Shown piece after piece: positions 18,017 to 25,301 of a stretch of DNA of 64,000 bases (positions within the stretch are counted from its first letter, which is position 1; the number at the start of each line of letters is the position of its first letter). The translations under genes and the position numbers were made by a program. Below the pieces are notes generated by a model that searched no databases, was not told where the DNA came from, and saw only the letters and a list, made by a program, of their open reading frames with translations. Source of the DNA: Metabacillus dongyingensis (GTDB lineage Bacteria; Bacillota; Bacilli; Bacillales; Bacillaceae); contig NZ_CP082944.1 in assembly GCF_019933155.2 (NCBI RefSeq), positions 2,358,001 to 2,422,000 of the forward strand. The letters are read 5' to 3'.

Positions 18017-18120
18017 AGAAAGTTATATATCGAATTGTTTGAAGTATTTCTTGATAATAAAGAATGCTTTTTTTTGGGTTTTCATTTATAGCAATAAAAA
18101 TATCGCAATAATAGATAAAA

Positions 18121-18141
18121 ATTTATTGTAAAACAATAAAT
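18121..18141. promoter_or_regulatory. Operator-like palindrome upstream of yoaS-yozG
   Basis: ATTTATTGT and ACAATAAAT are perfect 9-bp arms around AAA, 45-65 bp before the gene start. Partial copies (CAATAA, TATCG) flank it. It is a likely binding site of the small Xre-type regulator encoded second in the operon. Confidence 0.5.
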
Positions 18142-18185
18142 ATCGTGTTAAATTCAAATAATAATAAATAAGTGAGGTGCTTTTT

Positions 18186-18662
18186 ATGAAACATGGTTCA
18201 ACCCTCTTTTTGAAGATAGCTGTTTTTCTAATTGGAACTCCAGTTCTTGCTTTGTGTATTTTTGGGTTGCCTTGGTTAGCAAATAATCCAGCAAATCCAG
18301 ATTATGCCCACATACTATATCCCATTTTAATAGGTATGTATGTATCAGCGATACCGTTTTACATTGCATTGTATAAGGCTTTTAAACTTTTAAGCTATAT
18401 TGACAAGAACCAAGCTTTCTCTGAATTGTCTGTTAAAGCTCTAAAGAAAATCAAATTCTGTGCAATGACAATCAGTGGTTTGTATGTGGTCATTATGCCA
18501 TTTGTTTTTCTAGTAGCAGATCTAGATGATGCCCCAGGTCTCATAATAATCGGAATAGTCTCTATCTTTGCTTCAATGGTAATCGCAGTATTCGCTGCTG
18601 TTCTTCAAAGACTTTTAAAAGAAGCGATTGATATAAAATCGGAAAATGACTTAATAGTCTGA
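18186..18662 (+). CDS. yoaS: DUF2975 membrane protein (YoaS-like)
   Basis: The 158-residue protein has four membrane helices (about 10-30, 45-63, 90-110 and 119-142). A basic linker YKAFKLLSYIDKNQAFSELS precedes the third, which is characteristic of DUF2975 proteins. These are always found with a small Cro/C1-type regulator, as here. ATG 18186 is preferred to GTG 18177, which overlaps the GTGAGG ribosome site. The order DUF2975, small HTH, DUF817 is the same as B. subtilis yoaS-yozG-yoaT. Function unknown. Confidence 0.75.
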   Translation: MKHGSTLFLKIAVFLIGTPVLALCIFGLPWLANNPANPDYAHILYPILIGMYVSAIPFYIALYKAFKLLSYIDKNQAFSELSVKALKKIKFCAMTISGLYVVIMPFVFLVADLDDAPGLIIIGIVSIFASMVIAVFAAVLQRLLKEAIDIKSENDLIV

Positions 18663-18672
18663 GGTGAAAATA

Positions 18673-18894
18673 ATGGCAATTATAATCAATATTGATGTGA
18701 TGCTGGCTAAAAGGAAAATGAGCGTAACAGAACTCTCGGAGAAGGTTGGAATAACAATGGCAAACCTTTCTATATTAAAAAATGGAAAGGCAAAAGCGAT
18801 TCGATTATCAACTTTAGAGGCGATTTGTAAGGCTTTAGAATGTCAACCCGGAGATATTTTGGAATACCGAAGTGATGAAGACACCAAGGATTAA
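18673..18894 (+). CDS. yozG: Small Cro/C1-type HTH regulator (YozG-like)
   Basis: The 73-residue protein is essentially one helix-turn-helix domain: VTELSEKVGITMANLSILKN and then LSTLEAICKALECQPGDIL. ATG 18673 follows AGGTGAAAAT and lies ten bases after the yoaS stop, so both genes are co-translated. It probably represses its own operon through the palindrome at 18121-18141. Members of this type commonly partner a DUF2975 membrane protein. Confidence 0.82.
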   Translation: MAIIINIDVMLAKRKMSVTELSEKVGITMANLSILKNGKAKAIRLSTLEAICKALECQPGDILEYRSDEDTKD

Positions 18895-19026
18895 TATAGC
18901 ATGAATATTTAAAAGGAAAAGAAAGTTATTCGGCGGTGAACCTATGCTCATAACCCTAAGTCTATTTAGCTATTATACTAAGCAGGACTTGCATATTTTT
19001 AGAAAAAACCATTGGAGGCACAAATC

Positions 19027-19791
19027 ATGAGAGCACTAAACCAGCTCGTTCGTTTTGGTTGGGAGCAGGCACTGTCATGTTTGTTTCCTGTCGTTATTTT
19101 TGCCTCTTTGGCATTTACAAAAATCATACCGCTTCCCTTCCTGCCACGGTATGACTGGCTGCTCATCATCTGCCTTCTCATGCAGTGGTGGATGGTGCAT
19201 TCTGGGCTTGAAACACGGGATGAACTAAAGGTTATCACCTTGTTCCACCTTATTGGACTCGCTCTGGAACTTTTCAAGGTACATATGGGCTCCTGGTCAT
19301 ATCCAGAGGAAGGATATTTCAAAGTTTTTGAAGTGCCTTTGTATAGCGGATTTATGTACGCAAGTGTAGCGAGTTATCTCTGTCAGGCGTGGAGGAGGTT
19401 GAGGGTTGAACTAGTTAAGTGGCCGCCGTTTTTGGTCGTAGTACCACTTGCATCCGCAATCTATTTGAATTTTTTCACCCACCATTATTGGATTGACATT
19501 CGTTGGTGGTTATCTGGACTTGTCATGATCGTCTTTTGGCAATCATGGGTCAAATACGAGATTAATGGAACTCGTTACCGTATGCCACTCGCACTTTCTT
19601 TTGTGCTTATCGGATTTTTTATATGGATAGCGGAAAATATCGCAACGTTCTTTGGAGCTTGGGAATATCCAAACCAAACCAACGCATGGAGTCTCGTTCA
19701 TCTAGGAAAGGTGAGTTCATGGCTCTTATTAGTGATTGTCAGCTTTCTTATAGTAGCGACGTTAAAGCAGGTTAAGTTCAAAATATCATAG
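19027..19791 (+). CDS. yoaT: DUF817 membrane protein (YoaT-like)
   Basis: The 254-residue integral membrane protein has about eight helices. The segments FGWEQALSCLFPVVIFASLA, LELFKVHMGSWSYPEEGYF and then ENIATFFGAWEYPNQTNAW are typical of the DUF817 family, with two recurrent GxWxYP motifs. ATG 19027 lies nine bases after GGAGG; an upstream TTG (19012) overlaps that site. It is 130 bp from yozG, with no terminator between. Function unknown. Confidence 0.78.
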   Translation: MRALNQLVRFGWEQALSCLFPVVIFASLAFTKIIPLPFLPRYDWLLIICLLMQWWMVHSGLETRDELKVITLFHLIGLALELFKVHMGSWSYPEEGYFKVFEVPLYSGFMYASVASYLCQAWRRLRVELVKWPPFLVVVPLASAIYLNFFTHHYWIDIRWWLSGLVMIVFWQSWVKYEINGTRYRMPLALSFVLIGFFIWIAENIATFFGAWEYPNQTNAWSLVHLGKVSSWLLLVIVSFLIVATLKQVKFKIS

Positions 19792-20126
19792 TTCAAAATG
19801 GGAGGCTTTGTAATTAAATGAATATCCTGAAATAGATGATCTGATTTATGACGAAGATGTTTATTTAATATGTTTATTTGCCAGATGTAATAGATGAGAA
19901 GTATAAAAATCATTTCCGCAGCTGATTTTTAGGAGATGGCATTCTTATGTCTTATATATATTTTATGAAAACATACCAAAGTTTTTGGCAATCTTGAAAG
20001 TATTAGATTATTACGGCTAATTTATTAAGATGAAGAAAGATGGATTACTGTCCAGCGGTGATTCTGCTCAAATAACTGTTGATTTGATATATTAATCGGT
20101 AAAAAACAATTTAGAAAAATTGATGA
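19792..20126. other. Intergenic stretch with decayed coding sequence
   Basis: After a GGAGG at about 19800 there are short acidic coding-like pieces (EYPEIDDLIYDEDVYLI) interrupted in every frame. No usable gene remains. Confidence 0.3.
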
Positions 20127-20163
20127 AACTTTAAGGTAGTCCCATCATGAGACTACCTTAAAG
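20127..20163. terminator. Strong bidirectional terminator-like hairpin
   Basis: ACTTTAAGGTAGTC (20127-20140) and GACTACCTTAAAGT (20150-20163) are perfect 14-bp arms. Confidence 0.65.
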
Positions 20164-20167
20164 TATT

Positions 20168-20212
20168 TTATTCAACAAAAGGGGACGATTAAAGTGCAGG
20201 ATTGTGGAGGAT
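20168..20212. repeat. Family I repeat, divergent copy
   Basis: TTTATTCAACAAAAGGGGAC and then GATTAAAGTGCAGGATTGTG follow the family pattern and resemble the copy at 309-346 at the end (GGATTCG). Confidence 0.4.
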
Positions 20213-20292
20213 TCGATTTTTCTTTTTTCTTTAGTTAAAGGACCAGAATGATGAGACACGTTTTCAACGAAATTGGATTTTTATGAAAAAAT

Positions 20293-20345
20293 ACATCGGG
20301 GAATTGTGAAGCCTTTCACTTAAATTAACTAACGAGGCAGTTTAG
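20293..20345. repeat. Dispersed repeat, family II
   Basis: GGAATTGTGAAGC and then CACTTAAATTAACTAACGA lead into GTTTAGTTCGTGAAGG. It is similar in order to the copy at 17186. Confidence 0.4.
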
Positions 20346-20422
20346 TTCGTGAAGGACAAATGAAAGTTTAGGTCGAAATTAATTAAATAAGAGATTTAAT
20401 TAATTGTAAAAGAGGTATAACA

Positions 20423-20914
20423 ATGACTGTTTCATTGAACCCCATTTCCAAAGATGAAAAGCATATTCTTAAGAATTTATATTCCCTTTATTTACATGAC
20501 CTTTCAGAGTATACCGAGGGTTTAGACATCTCAACAGATGGTTTATTTGAATTTGATTCATTTGAATTAATTTGGAAGACGGAAGGGTTAACACCATATT
20601 TTTTGAAAAAAAATAAAACAATTGTAGGGTTTTTATTACTTTTGGAAAGTCCGTTTTTAAAAAAGGACTATGATTACAGTATTAATGATATTTTTATTTT
20701 GAAAAAATATAGAAGAAAAGGTATTGCAATTTCATTATTAAAGGTATTGTTTAAACAAAAAAAGGGTAGTTACTTTGTTGTGGAATTAGCTAAGAATATT
20801 CCTGCTGTTATATTTTGGAGAAAGATTTTTAGTGAGCTAAATATAGATTTTGAAGAAAAAAAGAAAATTGTCGATGATGAAGAATGTTTGGTTCAGTCTT
20901 TTCAAATTACATAG
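20423..20914 (+). CDS. GNAT family N-acetyltransferase
   Basis: The 163-residue protein shows the GNAT fold: a central strand pair (TPYFLKKNKTIVGFLLLL), motif A DIFILKKYRRKGIAISLLKV that binds acetyl-CoA (R/Q-x-x-G-x-A/G as RRKGIA), and motif B YFVVELAKNIPAVIFWRKIF. The N-terminus HILKNLYSLYLHDLSEYTEG is common in a Bacillus subgroup of these enzymes. ATG 20423 follows AAAGAGG. The substrate cannot be read from the sequence. Confidence 0.8.
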   Translation: MTVSLNPISKDEKHILKNLYSLYLHDLSEYTEGLDISTDGLFEFDSFELIWKTEGLTPYFLKKNKTIVGFLLLLESPFLKKDYDYSINDIFILKKYRRKGIAISLLKVLFKQKKGSYFVVELAKNIPAVIFWRKIFSELNIDFEEKKKIVDDEECLVQSFQIT

Positions 20915-20995
20915 AAAAAATTAAATCTGATGCAGAAGATTTTATTAGAAATGAAGGAGATAACCCCAAAAAAGATTGAGATAAACTTTATTAAT

Positions 20996-21045
20996 CCTTC
21001 TTAATTAATCGGGGGCGTTTGCTGCAAAGTGAAATTGCCCTTATA
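20996..21045. repeat. Family I repeat
   Basis: TTAATTAATCGGGGGCGTTT is followed by TGCTGCAAAGTGAAATTGCC, with weak complementarity of the two arms. A 23-codon coding-like piece (MFALLGKPGLEEVKANLEKH) follows at 21069-21140. Confidence 0.5.
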
Positions 21046-21226
21046 TTTTGTAAGCCTATAAAATAGACATGTTTGCTTTACTTGGGAAACCAGGTTTAGA
21101 AGAAGTTAAAGCGAATCTTGAAAAACACTTTGAGGAATAAGGTTTAACGCCACTTTCCTTATTAAGTAATTGCTTTGTTCACGGGGTATAAAAAGGTGAC
21201 TGACCACATTTTGACCACATTCCTTG

Positions 21227-21451
21227 CTAAAATGTGATTGAGTCTCCCATATACTCTGAGAATTTATTTATTGATTTGGTTTCCATTGATTTTGTAACAT
21301 GGGAATAAATGTTTCCGGTAGTCATAATATCCTTAAGTCCTAATCTTTCTTGAATCTCTTTTAAAGATACTTCTGCTTCCAGCAGCATTACAGCGCTAGT
21401 TTTCTTTAGTCTTTCAAATGCAGTTTGAATTGTTCTTTCTCTTAAACGCAT
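21227..21451 (-). pseudogene. C-terminal remnant of a tyrosine recombinase (phage/ICE integrase)
   Basis: The 74-codon frame reads TSAVMLLEAEVSLKEIQERL, then TGNIYSHVTKSM, the typical end of a tyrosine integrase including the nucleophile Tyr in NIYSHVT. The N-terminal three quarters are missing. The HxxR-type histidine and the GH before the DI motif are replaced (KKTS, GL), so it is not active. Downstream, at about 21200, TGACCACATTTTGACCACAT is a tandem repeat often seen near such ends. It marks a former integrated element. Confidence 0.7.
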
Positions 21452-21459
21452 GCCATCTT

Positions 21460-21577
21460 CTTTGCAAAATACAAAAAGCTTGAATCATCCAAGGAAAAAG
21501 AAAAGATTCTTAAGGAAGAAATTGAAGAGTTGAAGAAACAACATAGATCTGGATCAGAAGCCTAAAGGCTTTTTTTG
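21460..21577 (+). pseudogene. C-terminal coiled-coil remnant with its terminator
   Basis: A frame AKYKKLESSKEKEKILKEEI, then EELKKQHRSGSEA, ends at TAA 21563-21565. It is strongly charged and coiled-coil-like, without a start. It meets the integrase remnant head to head. AAGCC/GGCTT with a T7 run (21559-21577) is the terminator of this lost gene. Confidence 0.4.
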
Positions 21578-21630
21578 TTTGGCTTAATCTCCAAGGGATT
21601 TTTCATCTAAATAAGGAGGTGATCTAAGCT

Positions 21631-21723
21631 GTGAAAAAAATAAGTGAATTAATTCACACATTAGCGTGGTGCGACAAGAGACAGTTGGTTTGTTTAGTTT
21701 GCACTTACACCAGGGCAAACTGA
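21631..21723 (+). CDS. Possible 30-aa peptide with strong ribosome site
   Basis: GTG 21631 lies behind a near-perfect AAGGAGGTGAT and encodes 30 residues with a Cys pair (AWCDKRQLVCLVCTYTRAN). It may be a real peptide or the truncated start of a lost mobile-element gene. No family recognised. Confidence 0.25.
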   Translation: MKKISELIHTLAWCDKRQLVCLVCTYTRAN

Positions 21724-21741
21724 TTGAAAAAACTTTCAAAA

Positions 21742-22170
21742 TTAATTTTTATCTAATTTTTCTTTTATTTTCATCATCGAAATACGTATTTCATTAATCT
21801 CACTTTCAGTTAGTCCATTCAATAAATGATTTATTTGTTCATTTGACTGAATATTAATTTTATCTAGCAATTTCTCTCCTTTTTTTGTTAAAAAGAGAAG
21901 ATTTTTTCTACTGTCTAATATTGAGCTTTTTTTCTTTATTAATGCTTCCCTCTCTAATTTACGTAAAATTCTGCTCATATAGCTTCTATCAATATTAAGT
22001 TCTTGAACGAGATTATTCGCAATACACTCAGTTCTCTCGCTTATTTCAAATAGTATTCGTGCCTCGGTTAATGAATAATCTGAATCTAGAATTTGGTTAT
22101 TAAATAAACCAAGTACCTTTGTATAAAATCGATTGAATTGTCTGATATCATAAATGATTTCTTTATCCAT
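21742..22170 (-). CDS. MarR family transcriptional regulator
   Basis: The 142-residue regulator has a winged helix with recognition region ANNLVQELNIDRSYMSRILR and wing KLEREALIKKKSSILDSRKN, flanked by dimerisation helices. It is divergently transcribed from an acetyltransferase gene. A 35-bp near-perfect palindrome lies between the two and is the likely operator for both. Regulator and acetyltransferase probably form a two-gene detoxification or antibiotic-modification unit whose ligand is unknown. ATG 22170 has GGAG upstream. Confidence 0.85.
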   Translation of the reverse strand: MDKEIIYDIRQFNRFYTKVLGLFNNQILDSDYSLTEARILFEISERTECIANNLVQELNIDRSYMSRILRKLEREALIKKKSSILDSRKNLLFLTKKGEKLLDKINIQSNEQINHLLNGLTESEINEIRISMMKIKEKLDKN

Positions 22171-22220
22171 ACATTCTCCTTTAGTTGACTATGTCCACAT
22201 TTGATATTAACATAACTGTA

Positions 22221-22255
22221 TCTCTAAAATGTGGACTAAGTCAACATTTTAGAGA
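22221..22255. promoter_or_regulatory. 35-bp palindromic MarR operator
   Basis: The outer arms TCTCTAAAATGT (22221-22232) and ACATTTTAGAGA (22244-22255) are perfect. The inner arms GACT and AGTC are also complementary, leaving one mismatched pair. A half-like copy (TTGACTATGTCCACATTTGA) sits at about 22184-22203 next to the marR start. Confidence 0.65.
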
Positions 22256-22313
22256 TGCCATTTTCAAAAATGTGTCGCAATCTTTATTAAGATCTAATTG
22301 AAGGAGATAGTAT

Positions 22314-22790
22314 ATGATTATTCGAGAAATTAAAAAAGAAGACAATGCAAAAGTAAAAGAAATAATACAAGATTCACTAATATCACTTGGCTTGGCGATT
22401 CCAGGAACAGCTTATTTTGACCCTCAACTTAACGACCTTCACCAATATTATACTAATTTAAAATATGCTAACTATTGGGTAGTAGAATTGGAAGGAGAAG
22501 TTGTTGGTGGAATTGGTATAGCGTCGTTTAACGAACAAGACAAAGTTTGCGAATTGCAAAAGCTATACTTAAGTCCAAAAGCAAAAGGTTTAGGGTTTGC
22601 AAAGAAACTAATGGAAACAGCTTTGTCATTTGCCTCTAAACATTATGCAAAGTGCTACTTAGAAACACAGCACGAATTAAAAACTGCGTGTATATTATAT
22701 GAAAAATTTGGATTTACACTTTTACATCAACCATTATCAGGTTCTGCCCATTCTGCTATGAATGCGTGGTATTTAAAAGATTTGAATTAG
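22314..22790 (+). CDS. GNAT family N-acetyltransferase
   Basis: The 158-residue enzyme has GNAT motif A ELQKLYLSPKAKGLGFAKKL and motif B CYLETQHELKTACILYEKFG, ending in a beta-strand region (FTLLHQPLSGSAHSAMNAW). ATG 22314 follows AAGGAGATAGT. Its promoter shares the palindrome with the divergent MarR gene, which implies inducible expression. The ELQKLYL...HY..CYLET layout is common in Bacillus acetyltransferases paired with MarR. Substrate unknown. Confidence 0.85.
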   Translation: MIIREIKKEDNAKVKEIIQDSLISLGLAIPGTAYFDPQLNDLHQYYTNLKYANYWVVELEGEVVGGIGIASFNEQDKVCELQKLYLSPKAKGLGFAKKLMETALSFASKHYAKCYLETQHELKTACILYEKFGFTLLHQPLSGSAHSAMNAWYLKDLN

Positions 22791-22842
22791 AGCCGTAAGA
22801 ACTCCATTAAATCAATTATAATTAGAAATTAATATATAGAAT

Positions 22843-22883
22843 AAAAAGCCGATTTCCAAAAGTGGAGTTCGGCTTTTTTTCTA
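22843..22883 (+). terminator. Terminator of the acetyltransferase gene
   Basis: AAAAAGCCGA pairs with TTCGGCTTTTT; the upper stem TTCCA/TGGAG continues it, and a T-run follows. Confidence 0.75.
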
Positions 22884-22884
22884 A

Positions 22885-22930
22885 CTTTGTGAAGGATTGT
22901 ACTTAAACTACCCGTTAGTTAAACAAGCAT
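22885..22930. repeat. Dispersed repeat, family II
   Basis: TTTGTGAAGGATTGTACTTA is followed by AACTA, CCCG and TTAGTTAAACAAG. It is one of the best copies of the family. Confidence 0.5.
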
Positions 22931-23037
22931 CAAATAATAAAAGCACCTTTTAAGCCTTTCCTCTTTTTCCATGAACCCAAGAACCTACTAGTTACTAACT
23001 TAACAGTAAAGATTAGAATTAAAATTAGGTGATTCTA

Positions 23038-23105
23038 TGTACATTTCTCCAATGCTTCTTCATAAATCAGAAGAAGCTTTATTTAATAAGGTAATTAAAA
23101 AGAGG
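23038..23105 (+). pseudogene. N-terminal remnant of an ATP-dependent DNA ligase
   Basis: ATG 23038 with AGGTGA upstream reads MYISPMLLHKSEEALFNKV and soon stops. This matches my memory of the first residues of the short ATP-dependent ligases (LigD ligase-domain type) of Bacillus. The active-site lysine motif that should follow is missing. The C-terminus of such a ligase lies on the same strand at 25024-25263, so the two pieces probably come from one gene. A hairpin GCTTCTTC/GAAGAAGC with TTTATTT lies inside this piece. Confidence 0.45.
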
Positions 23106-23128
23106 ATATAGTACATACCGTATCCTCT
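23101..23128. terminator. Hairpin terminator
   Basis: AGAGGATA and TATCCTCT are perfect arms with A- and T-rich flanks on both sides. Confidence 0.5.
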
Positions 23129-23137
23129 AATCTTTTG

Positions 23138-23381
23138 CTGCATACAGTAGTCCGTTGTAGGTGCAGGATTAACAGAAAATGATTGTATTCATGAGCAATT
23201 CTGGAGCCAAGTCCAGCAGCGACAAGTGAATACTCTCAAGGTTTTTTCAACTGATTTCCCTAGTTATTTCCCAAGTATTTTTCCGTAAAAAGTCCGGCTC
23301 CTAATGGAATATTATAAATTAAAAAGCTACAGCTACAAAATAATCTGGGATTGAGGGGCTTAAAGACTTATTGATCTAAAT
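23138..23381 (-). other. Decayed coding sequence downstream of the permease operon
   Basis: Short minus-strand pieces such as AAGLGSRIAHEY and FLIYNIPLGAGLFTEKYLG look like former protein sequence broken by stops and frameshifts. No gene can be called. Confidence 0.3.
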
Positions 23382-23909
23382 CTATACTTCCTTAGTTATA
23401 TCATACTTTAACAACTTTTGTTGGCCATAAATTTTTTCAAAAAGAATTCCTGTTAAATAGTAAAACACGAGGCCAAAACAAATGTGAATAAGTGTAAATT
23501 TAGAACCAAACGAAGTGAATTCATATACTAGAACTGGCAATTTCACTGTTGACCAAGCGCCTAAGAAAAACACTATATAGCGGACACTGGCTCCTTTTTT
23601 CAATAAAAGTACTGCAATTGGAAAGGCTATATAAAGAGGGCCTGCAGCTACTGTTGCTAATAATAAGGTGAAGAAGACACCATATATACCTGATTTTTCA
23701 CCCATATATCGAATGAGTGATTCTTTCTTTACCCATTGATCCAATAATCCCACTAATATGAATATAGGAGGAAGTAGGAATAACATATCCAAAATACTTT
23801 TGCCAGTTAACTGAACTGTTTTCATAGCAATAGCTTGATTCATAAATGCAATAAGAAGAAGCCCTAATAATAAAATGAGAAAGAACCGATATCTTTTTAG
23901 TTTTGTCAT
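23382..23909 (-). CDS. Permease subunit, second of a two-part membrane transporter
   Basis: The 175-residue protein has about five membrane helices. It shares with its neighbour the layout of YraQ/ArsP-like permeases split in two halves: GLLDQWVKKESLIRYMGEKS, TVAAGPLYIAFPIAVLLLKK and FFLGAWSTVKLPVLVYE. The last resembles the conserved P-loop-like turn of that permease family. ATG 23909 overlaps the stop of the preceding gene by 4 bp (ATGA), so the two are translationally coupled. The transported substrate is unknown. Confidence 0.7.
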   Translation of the reverse strand: MTKLKRYRFFLILLLGLLLIAFMNQAIAMKTVQLTGKSILDMLFLLPPIFILVGLLDQWVKKESLIRYMGEKSGIYGVFFTLLLATVAAGPLYIAFPIAVLLLKKGASVRYIVFFLGAWSTVKLPVLVYEFTSFGSKFTLIHICFGLVFYYLTGILFEKIYGQQKLLKYDITKEV

Positions 23910-24400
23910 GTCATCACCACCCAAATAATCAATGCAAATAGAAGAGACATTATTATGGCAGAAATATTTCGTGCATAAGCAAAACTTCGTCCAAAAGTTT
24001 TTTGTTCCATAGATAAAGTTGCAAGTCCTACAGACATTAATGTCGACATTAATACCGCTACTTGTGGAAGAGCAGCACCATTTTGAACTAATGTATGTCC
24101 GAGAGGAAAGACGATAAAGCTTGGAACTAAAGCAATTGAGCCAATGATTGTTGAATAAATGATGCCTAGTAAGCCAGAATTTTCGCCAATAATTGAAGAA
24201 ATAAGGGACGGTGTCAATAAAGACAATGCTAGCCCAACAAAAAGCATAATAGCTAATAAATCCGGTAAAACATTGCGAAACATTTTCCATGAACTTAATA
24301 AGGCTACCTTTGTTTTATGTTTGTCTTTTGTGAAGGAAATACCCAAATAAATAGTGGCTATAGTATAGAGAATAATTCCATTAATCATTATTTTGAGCAT
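23906..24400 (-). CDS. Permease subunit, first of a two-part membrane transporter
   Basis: The 164-residue protein has four or five helices with the segments FVGLALSLLTPSLISSIIGE, SGLLGIIYSTIIGSIALVPS and FPLGHTLVQNGAALPQVAVL. These resemble half of a YraQ-type permease. ATG 24400 lies inside the end of the PadR gene (20-bp overlap); ATG 24388 is an alternative. The order padR, permease half 1, permease half 2 with overlaps implies one transcript controlled by PadR. Substrate unknown. Confidence 0.7.
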   Translation of the reverse strand: MLKIMINGIILYTIATIYLGISFTKDKHKTKVALLSSWKMFRNVLPDLLAIMLFVGLALSLLTPSLISSIIGENSGLLGIIYSTIIGSIALVPSFIVFPLGHTLVQNGAALPQVAVLMSTLMSVGLATLSMEQKTFGRSFAYARNISAIIMSLLFALIIWVVMT

Positions 24401-24722
24401 TCCATTCTTTATATTTTTCTAGGAAAAACGATAAATTTTTAATTTTTTCTTCAATATCTATTTGAAAATCTTCTAATTTTCTTTTTCCAACTGTAGTGAT
24501 TCTGTACATCCTTATCGGTTTATCTCGATCAGATGTATCCAGATAAGACTCAACAGCACCTTCTTCCTCTAATTTTTTTAGTGTGCGATATAATATGGAA
24601 CTATCAATTGGATTGATGGGAAGCTCTTCCTCACATTTTTGCAGAAGTTTCCCTCCATAGTTATCTCCCTCTGTTAAAAACAGCAAAAGAAATGCACCTG
24701 TATGTCTCCCTGTATGTTTCAT
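24381..24722 (-). CDS. PadR family transcriptional regulator
   Basis: The 113-residue regulator shows the PadR winged helix: FLLLFLTEGDNYGGKLLQK, SSILYRTLKKLEEEGAVESY and DRDKPIRMYRITTVGKRKLE, followed by a short dimerisation helix. ATG 24722 has GGAGG upstream. A perfect 33-bp palindrome 45 bp upstream is the likely operator, so PadR represses its own operon and the permease genes that overlap it. Substrate of the permease is probably the inducer; this is inference. Confidence 0.85.
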   Translation of the reverse strand: MKHTGRHTGAFLLLFLTEGDNYGGKLLQKCEEELPINPIDSSILYRTLKKLEEEGAVESYLDTSDRDKPIRMYRITTVGKRKLEDFQIDIEEKIKNLSFFLEKYKEWNAQNND

Positions 24723-24766
24723 GAAATATATAACCTCCTAATTTTAATGTAAAAATTATTTTTCGG

Positions 24767-24820
24767 TGACAGCATACTGTTAATAACAGTATGCTGTCAT
24801 AAACAGTATTGTGTCAATTT
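24767..24820 (-). promoter_or_regulatory. padR promoter with perfect 33-bp palindrome
   Basis: TGACAGCATACTGTTA (24767-24782) and TAACAGTATGCTGTCA (24784-24799) are perfect 16-bp arms around a single A. A third half-site (AAACAGTATTGTGTCA) follows at 24801-24816. On the minus strand TTGACA (24820-24815) is a consensus -35 element directly next to the operator. Confidence 0.7.
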
Positions 24821-24847
24821 TTTTCTCTGTGATAACAAAAAAATTAG

Positions 24848-24896
24848 AATGTGAAGAATTGTACTTATACTAAAGGGGGCTAGAGTTAAATAAGTG
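24848..24896. repeat. Dispersed repeat, family II
   Basis: TGTGAAGAATTGTACTTATA and CTAAAGGGGGC, then GAGTTAAATAAG, follow the family order. Confidence 0.45.
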
Positions 24897-24917
24897 CGAG
24901 CCAGCTACAACAGCCTT

Positions 24918-24950
24918 TGATCTTCAACAATCGGGCGCTTTAATTGAATA
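24918..24950. repeat. Family I repeat, short form
   Basis: GATCTTCAACAATCGGGCGC and TTTAATTGAATAA: the clearest short copy, with TTCAA/TTGAA ends. Confidence 0.65.
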
Positions 24951-24957
24951 AAAAGAA

Positions 24958-24989
24958 GAGCACATATTATACATGACTAATATGTGCTC
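24958..24989. terminator. Hairpin terminator with ACATG-type loop
   Basis: GAGCACATATTA and TAATATGTGCTC are perfect 12-bp arms around TACATGAC. The stem is nearly identical to that at 50283-50326. Confidence 0.6.
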
Positions 24990-25023
24990 CTCTTTATTTT
25001 TAAGGATTTATATAATTTAGGTC

Positions 25024-25263
25024 TTGATAAATAATGACGAAACTTCTAAATTCAAAGAACTTCATAATATAGCAGCAGGCATAATGGAATTTATGAAACC
25101 GGCTGACCGAAAGAAACTATATGCTGAATACCAAAAGTACGTTGTTAACGAAAACAATGATTTTATCTATCTTGAGCCGAAGTTAAAAGGCGTTGTAAAA
25201 TACCGCAATTTGACCCAAAAAGGATATTTAAGAATTCCTTCTTTTGAACATTGGATAGCATAA
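25024..25263 (+). pseudogene. C-terminal remnant of an ATP-dependent DNA ligase
   Basis: A 79-codon frame reads AAGIMEFMKPADRKKLYAEY, NDFIYLEPKLKGVVKYRNLT and QKGYLRIPSFEHWIA. It matches the end of LigD-type ATP-dependent ligases of Bacillus, where the OB domain ends in K-x-R-N-x-T-x-x-G-x-L-R-x-P-x-F. The nucleotidyl-transferase core is absent, and the TTG at 25024 has no ribosome site. A terminator follows the stop. Together with the piece at 23038 it suggests one ligase gene split by the padR-permease block. Confidence 0.6.
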
Positions 25264-25265
25264 TA

Positions 25266-25296
25266 AAAAAGCTGAAGAAACTCTTCAGCTTTTTAT
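25266..25296. terminator. Terminator after the ligase remnant
   Basis: AAAGCTGAAGA pairs with TCTTCAGCTTT, followed by TT. Confidence 0.75.
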
Positions 25297-25301
25297 ATTT
25301 A

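Noticed and set aside
23910..24290. Extended minus-strand frame upstream of the second permease half
   Set aside because: Its Cys/Tyr-rich sequence is the out-of-frame reading of the first permease half; the gene starts at 23909.
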